From assembly GCA_022606425.2 (NCBI GenBank), contig JAHDVF020000866.1, forward strand, positions 558,001-622,000: DNA of 64,000 nucleotides. Direction: 5' to 3'. Shown here in pieces: positions 54,639-64,000 of the stretch (position 1 is its first letter; the number at the start of each line of letters is the position of its first letter). Both the position numbers and the translations under genes were made by a program. The notes under the pieces were generated by a model. It searched no databases. It had not been told where the DNA came from and saw only the letters and a program-made list of their open reading frames with translations. The DNA is from Lepidostoma basale (lineage: Eukaryota > Arthropoda > Insecta > Trichoptera > Lepidostomatidae).

Positions 54639-55034
54639 TTATAGGGCCTATCAAGTTTGCTCATTGCTGAGCTATCTTTTTAAGGATTGTCCTCGTTTCT
54701 CCAGCCTTACGTATTTTTTTTATTTTATTTGAATGAGAATTCATTATGTTTTTAATATATTTCAATACGAATAACTATAAAAAGATACTGTAAATGCCAT
54801 TTCGGACAACGATGTATGAGGCATTTGTTAATTTTGTTTCTCTCAAACTATATTATTATCAGTTTTTCATGAGAAGCAATAACTTTGAGGTTAGGACATT
54901 TAAAATTTATAAATATACATTATACAATAAACACCACGGTTAAATACGAAGTGTTTATATTAGGTATCATTTGGGTGTTTTTTTAGAGGTATACAATACA
55001 TATTCAAAATGAAAAAAAAAATACATTGAAATAA

Positions 55035-55440
55035 TGTTAATGTCTATGATATTGGCTTTATTTAATAGATACATAATTTTATGCCATTATTGTTTAAATA
55101 TGATTTCGGGCATATGAGCGCCACGGCTAACTCGAATGAAGCGCAATCGTGAAGTCCAATTTTCGACAATTGTCGTCTTTGTGATCCACGATCCACGGTC
55201 TTCTGAATAACTTGCTCGGATGGACGATTATGTCGATCGTAAAATGGGCGTAGTGCACGAAAAGTTTGGCGAACCGAACCATGATTTTCAAAATAAATTT
55301 GCACAATTTGTAAGTGCTATTCTGACGTCAGTCTATTCATGGTAAAATGGCAAAACGTGCTGACTACAAATCAACTGTCAACTGTCAAACTGACAGTCTG
55401 TAGAAACAATGTTGCCAGTTTAAAAAACAAACTTAAAAAA
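55035..55440 (-). mobile_element. HTH (DUF4817-like) transposon remnant
   Basis: Minus strand: MTDVRIALTNCANLF-like, then QIYFENHGSVRQTFRALRPF and YDRHNRPSEQVIQKTVDR. The ends match 27940-28170 in inverted orientation. Immediately downstream of lectin 4. Confidence 0.65.
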
Positions 55441-55828
55441 AATCCTATATCGCCTCTTTGCAAGAATAACGTGTTATCTCGAGATATTGAATTTTTTAAA
55501 AATGAAACAAGACACCCGTCTGAAAGAGACAACGTGATAACACAAAATACCACTGTTGTGTTGTCTCTTTCCCTCATAAATTCTCTGTTTTTCACTTTAA
55601 AAATACCATGTTTTTGTAGAAAATAATGTTGAACACGGCGGATTTGATTTTCGAAATGTCACGTTATTCTTGCAAAGAGGTAATATGTCTATAAATATAT
55701 TAAATCATTTTTACAGTAGACAGATTAAATGATAATTAAATAGTAAAATAGGTTTCATTGAGGTAGCACCATTTGGGGTTTGTGGCTTTATCAAATTCGA
55801 AGTTGCACTCTTTTGCTAGTTTCTCATG

Positions 55829-56061
55829 TTACGGTCTATTCACACAGAGGTGGATATCACCCGTGCCATATCTCAGGGGGGCGTCGAGTGACAGGGGCCG
55901 CGCCAGGCTCTTCTCGCAGATGAAGGATGCGCGCGTGCTGCAGGCAGTCGCGTGCAGCCTCCCGTCCAGGCGCGCCATGGCTCCGCAGTGCGCGTCGGCC
56001 CCCGCATTCTCGGGCTGTCCGCTCGCCCACTTCGTGTATCCAGAGCTCGCGAGTGATTCTC
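55829..56061 (-). CDS. Lectin 4 exon 7: CRD3 C-terminal half and stop
   Basis: 233 nt, the same length as in lectins 1 and 2, ending TAA. It has GYTKWASGQPENAGADAHC, ATAC and FICEK, with tail HLCVNRP. No EPN/QPD or WND motif, so this domain is probably not a Ca-dependent sugar binder. Confidence 0.9.
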
Positions 56062-59000
56062 CTAGAAACAAAATAAGAAGGCTGGTTATTACCAAGGTAC
56101 AAAGTGTTTAATTTTGAAGGTTTTTGGCATTTAAACACCACGCTTACGCCTCTCAGAACATGGCCCAAGTAGGACACCATACGGGCTTTGATGTTGGTCA
56201 GCAAGCAGAATGGACTGCCACACTTTAATCGATGCGGCACTTGGCGATCTTGGAGGGTAAGATTGAGGGTCGACGAGGTGTTGGGAGAAGGCAGGTTTCC
56301 TGGCTGAGGATGATCCGAGAGTGGACAGGGCTGAGGACCGTGGAGGAGCTGTTCCGAACTACCCAGGACAGGGAGGCCTACTCAAGGGTAATAGTCAACG
56401 TTGGGGAGACCTGACAGGACACGGAAAGAAGAAGAAGTCCATTCTTTCTGCCTACCTTTTTTAAATGAAATGTGAACGGTGAAAAAAGGTGAGGATTTTT
56501 GAACTAGGTACGCTATATTATTCAATAATTTATTACCCTTGCACAGTTATTGGCCTTTATGTTTAACACCGATTGGGATCATAAAATCATTTTTGATTTT
56601 TTATGATATTTATCATCTTTGTATTATACAGCTCTTCATACTAGGTGCATATTTGATACTGCATACTTGTGGTCACGTGACGTTAGGGTGACGGCATAAT
56701 TTTGAAAACAAGTTTGAAATAACGAGATAGAAAAAAAAAATCTTCATAATACATTGTGTTTTTTGTTTTATTCAGCTTGTTCTTTTAGTTACGACTGGTT
56801 TTGGCCGATTTCGTAAATAATAATGTTGTTGATAAAAATTTATTCGTAGAAGATCGCGGTAAAAAAGTAAAATAAGAATAATAACACAAACTTCTTTAAA
56901 ATTTACAATTAATTTTAATTCCACTTGTTTCTTTCAGTTTCTATCGGTTTCAGCAGGTAGCTGTCTTTTTCTGGTATCTACATAAAAATAAAATTTAAAC
57001 GACGGCAACAAGCTATCGAAATCGGTCATAGCTAGCAGAACAACTTCAATAAAAATAAATACATATCTTAAATTTATATTAATATTTTTATAAATAAATA
57101 ATTTGTCCCCTGAACGTACTTTCACTAACATGAAAGACTTCGATAATAACATAATATTTACAAAATAGCTACATTTATCCAATATCCAATACATTCGTTC
57201 GGAGCAGACTCGAAAGTGGTTCTGTGAAATGGAGTCCTCACGAGGCGAGATATTCCGTTATGCTGGAGAGGGTTCAGAAAAACTATCTGAGGTATCTCTA
57301 CATGAGGGAGTATGGTAGTTATCCATGGATCTATTCCACAGCATTTCTTTTAGGAATGCTCGGAACCAATTCTCTACAGCTTCGAAGAGATGGATATCTA
57401 ATAACCCATTTCTTCAGATTAATTACGGGATACTTCGAGAACTCGGCCGTACTGAAGTATGTTGGTCTTTTTGTCCCCGATAGATATCTCCGACAGCGAC
57501 AGCACAGATTGTTTTACCTACCGGCCGCCAGAACCAATCTGCCTCTGGTGACACCGGTAGGAAGAGCAATTAGTCTACTGAACGCGGTGTCCTCGGAGAT
57601 CGACATCTTTCATGTTAGTGAAAGTACGTTCAGGGGACAGATACTCTTGACTTTGGAAAGTATCTTGTCTTCCTAATATCGAACCATCACTAATGCGTTC
57701 CTGGTATTATGTTGTATGTGTATAATATTTTATCTGTACTCAATCTGTATCTTAAACATTTATGCTGTTTGTAATGTCTTTTGAGTAAATAAACTGATTT
57801 GATTTGATTTGAATATTTATCCAAGAAATAAATTTTAAAACGAATAATTTAGAATAAAACCAATCATATAGGTTTGTACATAACGTCCAGAATAAATATG
57901 TATAGAGTCCGTTCATCTCAGGGAGATTGTTTGCAATAGTGTTAGAGTTTGGATAGGATGTAACAGAACACATAATCAGAACACGTTTTAGTTACTGCAT
58001 GCTCCTAAATATGAATCATCATCATCATCTGCCGTCTGTCATCCACTGCTGAATGTAGGCCTCTCCAAAGCACGCCACCGCCTCCTATCCATTCCATTCA
58101 GGTCCAGCAATCCTCTTCAGATCGTCGGTCCAGCGGGCAGGGGGACGTCCAACTCTGCGGAATCCTGTACGCGGTCTCCACTCCAGAACCCGTCTTCCCC
58201 ATCGGCCGTCGGTTCTCCGACAGATATGGTCAGCCCATCGCCACTTCAGCCCGCCCATCCTCAGAGCCACCTCAGTCACCTTGGTTTGTCGACGAATAAA
58301 TTCGTTTCTAAATCTGTCTCTCAAGGTTATTCCAATCATGGCTCTTTCCATGGCGCGTTGGGGGACCTGGAATCTCGTCACCTGAGAGATCCAACTAACA
58401 AAATTTCACATTTGGCTTTTTCGTGAAAAGGGTTCTTACAAACCTTATCTATACGTACAATTGAAAAAAACATGTAATAGTATCGTCATTTTGATGTTAC
58501 AAAAAGTTACAAATCTGATCATTCAAAACACACGATTCACTGAAGAAGGATCCATTTACACTTACAAATTTATTATTCCAACTGTCGCCAGAAAATTTAC
58601 ACGCTTCTCGGTACAAGTGTTTCATCTGCTTAAGATGGAACCCTTTTATTCCAAGATACACATCCAAAACCAACAAACTTTGACTTCATTTTTCTCAGCT
58701 TTTTACTTTTGACAGTTGGAACCTTCTTACTCTCAGGTGTGGATCTGTCGACTAGACCTTTCGTCAGTGTCCACGTCTCGACTCCGTACGTCATGACTGG
58801 CGAGCCGCACTGGTTGAAGACTTTTGTCTTGAGTAATTCGGTGAATAAGAATGAACCAACAATAATACATAAACATTACCTTATTTTATTTTATATCATT
58901 GTATTTTATATTATTTGTTTTAGATTTATTTTGTGGGTGTTGGACGATCGACGTGTGCGCGGGAGATGCCTATTGGTGGCGATGAGGTTCGCAACCCATC

Positions 59001-62000
59001 ACACCGCGTCTCCCGCGGGGCGAAAAGAGAAGGATGGAGTGCCACATCAGTAAAAGTGTGACAGTCCATTCTTTCTGCCTACCCTTTCGGGGAGACGGCG
59101 TGATGGTTAGTTAGTTAGTTAGTTACCTTCTAAGGTGTTCCATTCAGATTGTAGAATGGTGTTGAATCCTAGATGTACGAATTCGCCAGCATCCGATTGT
59201 GGACTTGATGTTTTACTGAGAATTTGTAGATAAATCCGGGCTTCATCAGCGCTGTTGATGATTCCCAGATACGACCCTTCATCAAAGCAGGTTTTGAAGG
59301 CCTCGTGCCAAGTACCCGCGTCAGTGTGATACTTGTAGCATCGATTAGTAATCAGAGAATATACGTATTCTGAAAAAAAGGTACGCATTTGTACTTTATG
59401 CAATTAACCGCCCTACCTTCAGGTTTTTCATTAATGAAATTTAATTCTATATTAATTTTATTTTTTTAAATTACGAAACATCAAATTCTCGGCCGCATAC
59501 TTCGCCTGACCCTTGTAAAACTATCATATTTATTAAGACTTGTACTCAAGTGTTGTTGGCACAAGCGCGTATCCCTAACAGTTTGTACATTTTAGGTACA
59601 TTACTTTTTCTCAAGCGCGTACGTGATACAGGATAGCGCAGAATGGTACAGTCCAAGTGAACGTATCACGTACGTTCAAATACGTAGGGTGGCTAAATGA
59701 AAAGTTCGTAAAAGCTGCAATTAAAGCAATTTAATTTGGATGTCATCTTCATGAAAAATGCGTAAGTGTATTAAAACCACCATTTTACCTGTGTCGTATG
59801 TTTCACACAAGGGGTTAGAAGTTGTAAGTGAATTGATTGTTTTCCTGCATACGAAGGCAGCGATGTCGCGACAATTTGCATCATTGTAGAATCCGTTTTC
59901 TTTCAATAGTACACATTCTTCTGCGCCTCCAGAGTTGCTCGGTTCACCTTTATCCCAATCCATGAATATATCATACTCGGACATTCCTGAAAAAATGAAT
60001 GGTATAAAATATATCGAAATCACAACTGTGCAAACACAGTGACCAAATTTTCTGCAACATTCAGTTCTTCTTCTTAAAGTGCCCTGTCAGGCCTCCCCGA
60101 CGTTGGCGATCACTCTGGTAAACTCTTCCCCATCCTGCGCTGTCCGCAATAGCTCCTCCACAGTTCCGATTCCCGTCCGTTCCCTCTATACATCTGCCAT
60201 CACCCTACCCCCCCTGCGACCCTCTATTTTCCCCTTCAAAATTAGATGCAGCAGGCGATATTTTTCTCCTCGTAGAACGTGACCCAGATATGAAATCTTG
60301 CGGACTTTGATCAATGTCAGCAGCTCTCTATTTACTCCTGCACGATTCAGGACTTCTGTGTACGTCACTCTGTCTGTCCATGGGATCCTGAACATTCTTC
60401 GGTGAAGCCACATTTCAAATGCCTCTAACTGGTTCATTGTATTTACTTTTAATGTCCATGTCTCATACCCATATAACAGAACAGACCACACATAACACTT
60501 TAACATTCAATATAACACATTATTTTGTGGCTGCAGAGTTGCTGCACCTGTATCCTAATCTATAAAAACATCATAATAAAAACTGGTGTCAATTGAAAAC
60601 GAAATTGGCTTCCTGGGTGGTTTTTACTGTTCTTAATAACGACAAATATAGATATCATCGAGCATAAAAAAATATTTGAACACAGAAGAGTTCCCACCAC
60701 ATACACGAGGCTGTTATAGAGCGCAGCGGCACCCTTTCGTCAGCCTCGTTAGTATACTTTCTAGGTCTGTCCGCGTTCATCCGGGACATACGTTTAATAT
60801 ACGCAAAACACAATGGGATGCCAGGCCACATTTACTCTAATTTGTATTTCCTTCTGTGTCCCGCACTTCCACATGTAAACTTCGATTTATTTATCATCGT
60901 GCATAGTAAACAAACTAATCTGAAAGAGTAATAATACTTACCATCCAATGTGTAAAATTTCCTTGATTTTTGCGCTTCGTATATCCCCAGCCACAATGAC
61001 GGATAGGCCTTTATATAATACATCAAGGCGTCTTTCTCTGCTCTGCTGATGGGAGACGCGATCGTGGCTCCTTCTGACATGCACGTCAACTTGGCATCAT
61101 ACCACGTCATCCTATTTGTATGTAGCTTGTAGAAGGCCTGGAAGGGCTTACTGTATTCGTAGTCTTCGCGGAAGAATGGCAGTGAGGGTCCTAAACAAAG
61201 GTTTCAAAAATCCATTATCTTCTTAGAAATCTATTCTACACCTGACGATGCCAACATCGGTTGGCGAAATAGCTGTCGCGACATTCTCAAAAAGTTTTAA
61301 ATAAAATAAATTGTGATATTATAACATTGTTGTTTGTAAAAACCTGATGATCGTCGATGATGATGATGATGAGGAGGTCGACATATTTCGTGATAGTGTG
61401 AGTTGCCTCAGGGATGCAATATCAATGTTATGATTACAATTTTCTCTTCAAAAGTCTTAAGCAATTTCTTATGCTTCTCTTTTGAATTCTTATAATGTAA
61501 TTGCAAACGATCTGGAAATATGTCTGTAATGTTTATAATTTTTATTAAAATAAATGAAATGAAATGATGCCAACATCAGTTGGCAAAACAGTTGTCGCGA
61601 CATTCTCAAGAAGTGTATAATAAAAAAAGTTATATTTTAACAGTGCTGTAAATGTAATAGTTAATAATATCTAATCTTGTTTTACACTCGCTTTACGTTG
61701 CTTAATTCATTATTATTTGTTTATTCACGGCGTTGGAATATTCAGTTAAAATGTATGTTTTAAATAACAATTTAAATTTAAAATATACCTTATATCAATA
61801 AGAAGATTATCCAGGACACGGACACATGGAAAAGCTTTGAAGAGGCCTATTTACAGTAGTGAAGAGAAATATGCTAATAAGGATAAGAAAGTGAAAAGCT
61901 ATGGGCTTTGGGATCTAAAAGTGTAGAGGCTATTTAATACACATATTTATTTGTTGTTAAAAAAAAACAGCGGCAAAAGATTATCGGGAAGGCCGCCAAA

Positions 62001-63838
62001 GAGTTGGATAAATGACTGGACGTCATCATCCCAGAACAGCTCACCGTTACAAACAGGTCATATGACCTAGATCAAGAAGAAGAAGAGGATATTGCTTTTT
62101 TTTTATACAACAGGTCGTTTGAACCCAATTACTGCATACTATTTATTTTAGCTATTATATTGATTCTTATGACATGTGATAGGTAGTCAATCTATCGCCA
62201 TTTTATTGTCACGTGAATTCTACACCAGACCAAAGACAGTGTGACAATCACACTGCCATCGCCGGAAATCGAACCCGGTACCTTCGGTATGGAAATCAGA
62301 ACTCTTACCACTCTGTTGTGTCTGGTGATGTGCGATATTAATTTGTTACTTAAATTTTATATTAGATAATCCAAATGCAGTGTGACTTTACTAAGCCTTA
62401 TAATGAATATTTTTAAATGAATTAAACCACTGATTTTTCCACTTTTCAGTGTATTTTTATCTACGTATTTTGAAAGTTTACCTTCCTCATCAGGAGAACG
62501 ATATAAATTGATGATGAATGTGTTTAATCGGTGCTTGTTGAAAAAAATAAATTCTAAAGTGGTTATAATTCATAAAAAATCCTCGTAACGGAATTCCACA
62601 CAGTCTAGTCTTAAGTTTACAATTTTTTTGCATTATTATAGTAATTTCTTACCCTTATCAAAGATGTTCTTATTTTTCTCTAAGGTGGAATGAAGCTCCT
62701 TCTTGCATACGAAATGGTACTCAGTATGGCACGTCTGATCATTAATGGTTCCAGATTTAAACAGGAAAACACAATTTTCGTTGTTATTATCGTTGTTAGG
62801 CTCATTAACAGTCCACCGAACGGTGAGTTGGGATTCTGGGATTCCTGCCAAGTAAAAAATACAGTTCAATACATAGATAGTTTATACAACTTTCGACAAC
62901 ATCTGGCGCTTCTAAAAACGACATAAAGTCTTCCAAAATTTCCAATACAATGAAACTGACATGTGAAAATAGGCATAGATTTGTAACATATATACAACTT
63001 CCAAAAATTTGTCTAACATGGTCATAAAGAAAAATGTGGAATGGGGAATGTTGTAATTACATAAAGCGTGCGCTTAACCCAACCAATGACAGGTCATAAG
63101 TCCTGTAAACACCTTGATCAACCATATTCAGTTTCCAATTTGCATCTTCGTCTCTATTGAGATACAATTAAATCATGAATAAATAACCCACGGTGGGTGA
63201 AATCCAGTATTCGTATACAAATTTAAGTATACATTCACAAAAAATATTATAAAATTGTTTACAAAGATGGTCAGTTTTGACAATCTGTCAAAACTGACCA
63301 TATTTGTAAACAATTTTATAATATTTAAAATATTTATATAATATCACTGATGAAGGGCCAGTTAGTCCGAAACATGTTTGATATTTTTTTTTTATAAATG
63401 TGAATGTTGTGTATAAAGTATATAAAAAAAGAAACATTACTACATTAATTGTTCAAGAAACAACAAATTAATCGTATGTATATTTTATTTACACAGTAGA
63501 AGATATCTAATTGATGGGTAATTGTGAACCAATTCCATCTTACCAAGATCGAATGGTATGCGCTGGTTGACATGACAGTGAATCTTTACCGCTTAATGTT
63601 AGGAAGTGCCCCTCTCCGTAAAAGTCGTGCATCCCGATCCACACCAGGTTGGTGTTCGTCTTGGAGAACCGATCGAGAAGCGCACGCTCTTCCAGCACGC
63701 TGGTTGGCATGGCTAACTCCGCACCCTCTTCTCGGCACTTGGCCACAGCCTCCTTCCATCCCAGCCCGTTCGTATGGAGTTTGTAGAAGGCGCGCGTGCC
63801 ACTGTCGTATGTGTAGTCGGTCCTGAAGAATGAGGCAT
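55829..63838 (-). CDS. Lectin 4: three-CRD C-type lectin, 5' end outside the window
   Basis: Exons 63590-63838, 62653-62844, 60942-61190, 59789-59986, 59127-59369 and 55829-56061 join in frame in phase 1 (about 454 residues), ending TAA. No signal-peptide exon is seen in the last 160 bp, so exon 1 should lie beyond position 64000. CRD1 has EPN with IND, CRD2 has EPS with YND, and CRD3 has QPE. It lies tail-to-tail with lectin 3. A decayed copy of its exon 5 sits in intron 4, and a LINE-tail element touches the exon 6 donor. Confidence 0.87.
56226..56440 (+). mobile_element. LRGEKYRLL-family LINE 3' fragment
   Basis: LEGKIEGRRGVGRRQVSWLR, REWTGLRTVEELFRTTQDRE, ending ACACGGAAAGAAGAAGAAG. Preceded by a piece of the LINE-tail passenger element (about 56196-56235). 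Confidence 0.75.
56445..57185. other. Lectin 4 intron 6, no gene seen
   Basis: AT-rich. Around 56765-57060 a loose inverted pair (CGATTTCGTAAAT, ATCGAAATCGGTC) suggests an old foldback. Confidence 0.35.
57190..57690 (+). pseudogene. Jockey/CR1-like LINE ORF2 C-terminus, 150 open codons
   Basis: SVKWSPHEARYSVMLERVQK, YLRYLYMREYGSYPWIYST, FLLGMLGTNSLQLRRDGYLI, LRQRQHRLFYLPAARTNLPL. Typical C-terminal region after the RT domain, 5'-truncated. Related fragments at 34687 and 47210. Confidence 0.75.
58075..58400 (-). mobile_element. RTE-like LINE fragment, divergent subfamily
   Basis: Minus strand: QVPQRAMERAMIGITLRDRF, IRRQTKVTEVALRMGGLKWR and RRVGRPPARWTDDLKRIAG. BovB-like signature but clearly distinct from the 413 and 31395 copies. 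Confidence 0.75.
58860..59125 (+). repeat. Short LINE-tail passenger element abutting lectin 4 exon 6
   Basis: Same element as 21166-21393, here with an extra CCCGCGGGGCGAAAAGAG block. Ends GGGGAGACGGCGTGATGGTT and (AGTT)n directly against the donor of exon 6. Confidence 0.8.
59127..59369 (-). CDS. Lectin 4 exon 6: CRD3 N-terminal half
   Basis: 81 codons, phase 1-1. It contains EYVYSLITNRCYKYH, KTCFDEGSYLGIINSADEA and HLGFNTIL. Its donor reads GTAACTAACTAAC and runs straight into the GTTA-repeat tail of an inserted LINE-tail element. Confidence 0.87.
59404..59692. repeat. Unclassified dispersed repeat, copy 2
   Basis: Partner of 14448-14760, starting about 35 bp upstream of exon 6 of lectin 4. 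The inverted GTACGTGATAC / GTATCACGTAC pair is conserved between copies. Confidence 0.75.
59789..59986 (-). CDS. Lectin 4 exon 5: CRD2 C-terminal half and linker
   Basis: 66 codons, phase 1-1. It has MDWDKGEPSNSGGAEEC, GFYNDANC and FVCRK, with linker SNPLCETYD. EPS replaces EPN. A decayed second copy of this exon lies upstream at about 60508-60580. Confidence 0.88.
60062..60510 (-). mobile_element. LRGEKYRLL-family LINE with target duplication
   Basis: Minus strand: MLKCYVWSVLLYGYETWTLK, FEMWLHRRMFRIPWTDRVTY, SYLGHVLRGEKYRLL. Tail AAGAAGAAC. Flanked by ACATTCA on both sides (about 60055 and 60505). Inserted into a decayed exon copy of lectin 4. Confidence 0.75.
60505..60582 (-). pseudogene. 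Decayed duplicate of lectin 4 exon 5
   Basis: On the minus strand TATGATGTTTTTATAGATTA then GGATACAGGTG and GCAACTCTG...GAATGTGTTA-like bases follow exon 5 of lectin 4 (YDIFMDWDKGEPSNSG region) nearly base for base. Trp is now a stop and EPS is lost. Its 3' part is cut by the LINE at 60062-60510. Confidence 0.65.
60942..61190 (-). CDS. Lectin 4 exon 4: CRD2 N-terminal half
   Basis: 83 codons, phase 1-1, acceptor TTTAG, donor GTAAG. It shows LPFFREDYEYSKPFQAFYKLH, LTCMSEGATI and LWLGIYEAQKSRKFYTLDG. Confidence 0.87.
61200..61960. other. Lectin 4 intron 3 with foldback fragments, no gene
   Basis: Two copies of GCCAACATYRGTTGGCRAAA plus GTYGTCGCGACATTCTC (61240-61330, 61560-61650), half-arms of the 49348 foldback family. 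A (GAT)n run at about 61355. Confidence 0.5.
61960..62090 (+). mobile_element. RWxRQRRR-family LINE tail
   Basis: LSGRPPKSWINDWTSSSQNS, then GGTCATATGACCTAGATCAA and GAAGAAGAAGAGG tail. Confidence 0.55.
62095..62318 (-). repeat. tRNA-derived SINE, family 1
   Basis: Minus strand ACAGAGTGGTAAGAGTTCTG and GGTTCGATTTCC boxes and the full body ending in an A-rich tail; lies in lectin 4 intron 2. Confidence 0.85.
62653..62844 (-). CDS. Lectin 4 exon 3: CRD1 C-terminal half
   Basis: 64 codons, phase 1-1. It has VRWTVNEPNNDNNNENC, GTINDQTC and HFVCKK. IND replaces the usual WND/YND. The post-CRD linker is a few residues longer than in lectins 1-3. Confidence 0.86.
62950..63167. repeat. TTAA-type MITE, copy 6, right half
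   Basis: GGAATGTTGTAATTACATAA, AGCGTGCGCTTAACCCAACC and the terminus TCTCTATTGAGATACAA, followed by TTAA (63168-63171). GCGTGCGC subfamily, as in copy 2. Confidence 0.8.
63220..63440. repeat. CGAAACATGTC-type MITE with a perfect internal hairpin
   Basis: AAATTGTTTACAAAGATGGT CAGTTTTGACA is followed immediately by its complement; then CACTGATGAAGGGCCAGTTA GTCCGAAACATG. Lies in lectin 4 intron 2. Confidence 0.75.
63590..63838 (-). CDS. Lectin 4 exon 2: CRD1 N-terminal half
   Basis: 83 codons, phase 1-1, acceptor TTGCAG, donor GTAAAG. It shows FFRTDYTYDSGTRAFYKLH, AKCREEGAELA and WIGMHDFYGEGHF, ending TLSG. Among the paralogues it is closest to exon 2 of lectin 3. Confidence 0.87.
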
Positions 63839-64000
63839 CTGCAATATTAACATTGCAATACTTAATTGAAGGTTTAGGGGTTTACATTCTCGAATACCAT
63901 CCTCCCGACCTACAGACATCCTCCGCACTCAGCTGTTAATATAACTAAATAAAAATAAAAGAAAGACTTATGTAGTAAACACATTATGAGTAATCATTAA
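63839..64000. other. Lectin 4 intron 1 (partial)
   Basis: Runs off the window. No hydrophobic signal-peptide exon with a GT donor is visible on the minus strand. Confidence 0.5.

Overview
The window is nuclear DNA from an insect, most probably a moth or butterfly. It is AT-rich, has split genes with long introns, and is crowded with decayed LINEs, tRNA-derived SINEs, MITEs and cut-and-paste DNA transposons. The only host genes I can support are four C-type lectin genes whose domains resemble lepidopteran immulectins. No bacterial-style operons, rRNA or free-standing tRNA genes were seen. The lepidopteran assignment rests on my recall of the lectin family, not on a search.

Lectin layout. Lectin 1 lies on the minus strand (21724 down to 814). 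Lectin 2 is minus (38428 to 28381). Lectin 3 is plus (42932 to 52802). Lectin 4 is minus (63838 to 55829, with exon 1 beyond the right edge). Each complete gene has seven coding exons: a short signal-peptide exon, then six exons that pair into three carbohydrate-recognition domains (CRDs). Every internal intron falls in phase 1, so exons 2-6 are symmetric 1-1 modules of 168-261 nt. The spliced frames close without a stop at 477, 476 and 461 residues for lectins 1-3; the visible part of lectin 4 is about 454 residues. CRD1 and CRD2 carry EPN, QPD or EPS motifs that differ between paralogues. CRD3 has lost the canonical calcium/sugar residues in all four genes, but keeps a long-form extra disulfide and a conserved C-terminal cysteine.

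Lectins 1 and 2 come from a direct segmental duplication. About 0.36-26.5 kb corresponds to about 28.3-40.4 kb, with homology in promoters, introns and even an old LINE fragment beside exon 5. Unit 1 has since grown to more than twice the length of unit 2 through insertions. Lectins 2 and 3 are head-to-head and lectins 3 and 4 are tail-to-tail.

Mobile DNA. The most striking element is a decayed Transib (RAG1-like) transposon at 21860-24818. It has CACARTG-type termini and a 5-bp CAGCG target duplication, and it sits about 135 bp upstream of the lectin 1 start codon. Its empty site is preserved upstream of lectin 2. Others include mariner, Tigger/pogo and hAT elements with clear target duplications, a TTAA-flanked long-TIR MITE family, at least two SINE families, a Helitron-like element, several foldback elements, and fragments of at least six LINE lineages (RTE-like, R1-like, jockey/CR1-like and others). 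Several LINE or SINE insertions touch lectin coding boundaries: a stop codon, a splice donor and a splice acceptor.
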